64,000 nt of DNA from Lutraria lutraria. Lineage: Eukaryota; Mollusca; Bivalvia; Venerida; Mactridae. The notes beneath the pieces were generated by a model. The model had not been told where the DNA came from. It saw only the letters and a program-made list of their open reading frames with translations, and made no database searches. The translations under genes were made by a program, and so were the position numbers. The stretch spans positions 9,911,689 through 9,975,688 of the forward strand of contig OZ026837.1 of assembly GCA_964023205.1 (NCBI GenBank), given 5' to 3'. Of the stretch, positions 62,229-64,000 are shown piece by piece. Each line of letters opens with the position of its first letter. Within the stretch, counting starts at the first letter, position 1.

Positions 62229-62405
62229 TCAAACCTGTGAACAAAGGCTGCCCTTGGAAAAGACATAATGATTGTGGTCTTTATTGACAGGGGGTCCTCA
62301 TTTGGATGTCATTTTGTTCTAAATAATCAATGACAGTTTTTAAAATAATGGCCTTTACTCACAGGATGGCCTTATTTCAGAAGTGGTTGCTCAGACATGT
62401 TTGAC
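62229..62405 (-). mobile_element. MITE family 1, copy downstream of gene B
   Basis: Begins TCAAACCTGTGAACAAAGGC and ends with a decayed GCTCAGACATGTTTGA. The order of internal words (TTTTGTTCTAAATAATCAAT, TGGCCTTTACTCACAGG) matches the copies at 62705 and 63305. Orientation is given relative to the copy at 58462. Confidence 0.7.
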
Positions 62406-62704
62406 CGTACAAGAATGAAGGAATAATCAATATTTTCTATGAAGGCAAAACTGTCTGGTGAAATTGATATACTCTCAATACAAGGGAACTAATTTTGTAA
62501 ATGGGTACTTATTCATAGACTGGTCTCAACTGACACATAGATGGCTAAAACAAGAACCAATTTAATAGACTGAAAGCTGGAGTTGTATTCCTATTTCCAA
62601 TACAATGCAAAATCAGATTTTGATGCATTCAAACACTAAAAAGTACAAGAAAGTGTTCATATATAATTCAAGATTCTAGAAAAAATATTTTTTAAAACTA
62701 ATAG

Positions 62705-62879
62705 TCATACCTGCAAACCAAGGCCACACTTGGGAATGACAAAATAAGGCCTTTATTATCAGAAGGCCTTTATTCTGACATTATTTTGCTCTAAATAATC
62801 AATCATGGTATTTAAAAGAATGGTCTTTATACACAGGGTGGCCTTTATTTGGAGGTGGTTGTAAACACAGGTTTGACCG
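62705..62879 (-). mobile_element. MITE family 1, second copy downstream of gene B
   Basis: Begins CATACCTGCAAACCAAGGCC and ends TAAACACAGGTTTGACC. It shares TTTTGCTCTAAATAATCAAT and GGTGGCCTTTATTTGGAGGT with its neighbours. It lies about 300 bp from the first copy. Confidence 0.7.
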
Positions 62880-62989
62880 TAATTTGAGCAGTTAATCAAT
62901 CCTGCACACTGTATCAGTATTAACTCTCTACAAATCACTGACAACTTCTCCACAGGATGAAATGATCAGTGCTGGAAGACAAATGTCCT

Positions 62990-63250
62990 TAGATGCCATG
63001 TCTTCTACTATATATTCAGAGAATGTGCTGTAACCCAGGATTTAAACCCAAGAACCTGAGGTCTGTATTTTTATTTATTCAGGTTTAAAGCAGTTTTTTG
63101 CCTTTTTTTACTTGTTATGGCAACCATTTCACCTAACAAATTTTCCTGGACAATATTTGACCCAGAAAAGAAGCCGCAACTTCTCCACATGTGCAGGAAA
63201 ATTGACATTGTTGACGAGTTTTCACAGACCAAATAATCACAGTGAAGCCT
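62990..63250 (-). mobile_element. Degenerate SINE fragment, minus strand
   Basis: The stretch GGCAACCATTTCACCTAAC, TTTTCCTGGACAATATTTGA and CTTCTCCACATGTGCAGG parallels the SINE at 4203-4445 in the same order. A decayed B-box-like GGGTTTAAATCC lies on the minus strand near 63035. The boundaries are uncertain. Confidence 0.45.
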
Positions 63251-63304
63251 ATTGACCAGTGCTATACAAGACTTAGTGATTAGACAGTTTTAATGAATCA
63301 AATT

Positions 63305-63473
63305 CAAACCTGTGAACAAAGGCCACCCTTAGGAAAGAAATAATGTGGTCATTATGGACCAGTGGTTATCATTCAGAGGTAATTTTGTTCCATATAATAA
63401 ATGAGATTTTAAAAGAATGGCCTTTATTCACAGGTGGCCTTTATTCAGAGGTGGCAGCTAACACAGGTTTGAC
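63305..63473 (-). mobile_element. MITE family 1, third copy downstream of gene B
   Basis: This is the best-preserved copy. It begins CAAACCTGTGAACAAAGGCC and ends GCTAACACAGGTTTG, giving a perfect 10-bp terminal inverted repeat CAAACCTGTG with weaker similarity beyond. Internal TGGCCTTTATTCACAGGTGG and TTTATTCAGAGGTGG are near-repeats of each other. Confidence 0.8.
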
Positions 63474-64000
63474 TGAATAACAATTTTACGCTACAAAAAA
63501 ACAACAGTAATTAAATATCAAATTTATTATCACAGATAATAATAACATAATAAATACACTACAGATATAAACTACAACCTTTTAGTTAACACGTCATGAC
63601 AAAATTTCATCCTAGCATACAAAATCCAGGATGCCAAACATTTCAGCCCCTAGTCTTCCTCCTAAGATGGTTCATCGCCACTTTTTAGGGAGGAAATGTC
63701 TTGGGGTGAAAAGGTCTGCCATCCAAAAATCCACATAGCGATAGAATAATCTCCCTTTACAGGTCGACACATGAATCCCTGTCATCTCACTATAAAATTA
63801 ATAATGTTTGATGCTTAAGAAGTTTTTTGCACAATTTCTATTTTTCATTTACATACACTAATTACTATGATTTTTTTCATAATACCCAGAACAATACCTA
63901 TAATTCATTGATATAATGTATTACATTGGTTTCACAGAATAATAATATTTACAGTTATACACTATTTTTAACGGCTGAAACATCTGTACTTTATAAAGGG

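Larger units (their letters stand above)
61671..64000. other. 3' flank of gene B, repeat-rich, no gene
   Basis: Past the gene B stop codon I find no further credible gene; the frames at 61763-62020 and 62759-62953 have no recognisable feature. The region holds candidate poly(A) signals, three copies of MITE family 1 and a degenerate SINE piece. From about 63480 to the end it is AT-rich with nothing recognised. Confidence 0.6.

Overview
The window reads as nuclear DNA of an invertebrate animal, most likely a bivalve mollusc (inference). The genes have GT-AG introns, encode TRIM-type proteins of the kind expanded in bivalves, and sit among tRNA-derived SINEs whose 3' parts look like molluscan SINE families, plus several MITE families. 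Nothing bacterial or viral was recognised.

Layout. 1-4928: AT-rich DNA without a convincing gene, holding a truncated MITE (about 224-318) and a SINE (about 4203-4445, minus). 4929-43534: one uninterrupted satellite array of a 45-bp unit, about 858 units by length, all in one orientation and making up about 60% of the window. It is a mosaic of higher-order repeats, including a 1980-bp tandem duplication, a 3.8-kb block present three times and a very recent 4722-bp tandem duplication. Since 45 is a multiple of 3 and the unit lacks stops in several frames, it creates open frames of up to 3,945 codons on both strands; I treat these as by-products. 43987-45984: a 1,998-bp foldback-type transposon with about 577-bp inverted arms, CACTGTG ends and a 5-bp target-site duplication. 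45990-48219: non-coding. 48407-54781 (minus) and 56739-61670 (plus): two divergent TRIM-like genes (RING, B-box 1, B-box 2, coiled coil, NHL-like C-terminal propeller) with starts about 2 kb apart. 61671-64000: 3' flank of the second gene with three copies of one MITE and a degenerate SINE piece.

I built both gene models by hand from splice sites, reading frame and mutual homology. Gene A (5 coding exons, 799 aa) and gene B (4 coding exons, 720 aa) stay in frame throughout. They are clear paralogues, yet share no intron position: A has its introns only in the propeller half, B only in the RING/B-box/coiled-coil half. Both are probably ubiquitin E3 ligases, B with one zinc ligand of B-box 2 altered.

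The observations I rate highest are the RSS/Transib-like ends of the foldback element, the satellite array with its inherited 1-nt deletion tags, and the complementary intron layout of the paired TRIM genes.
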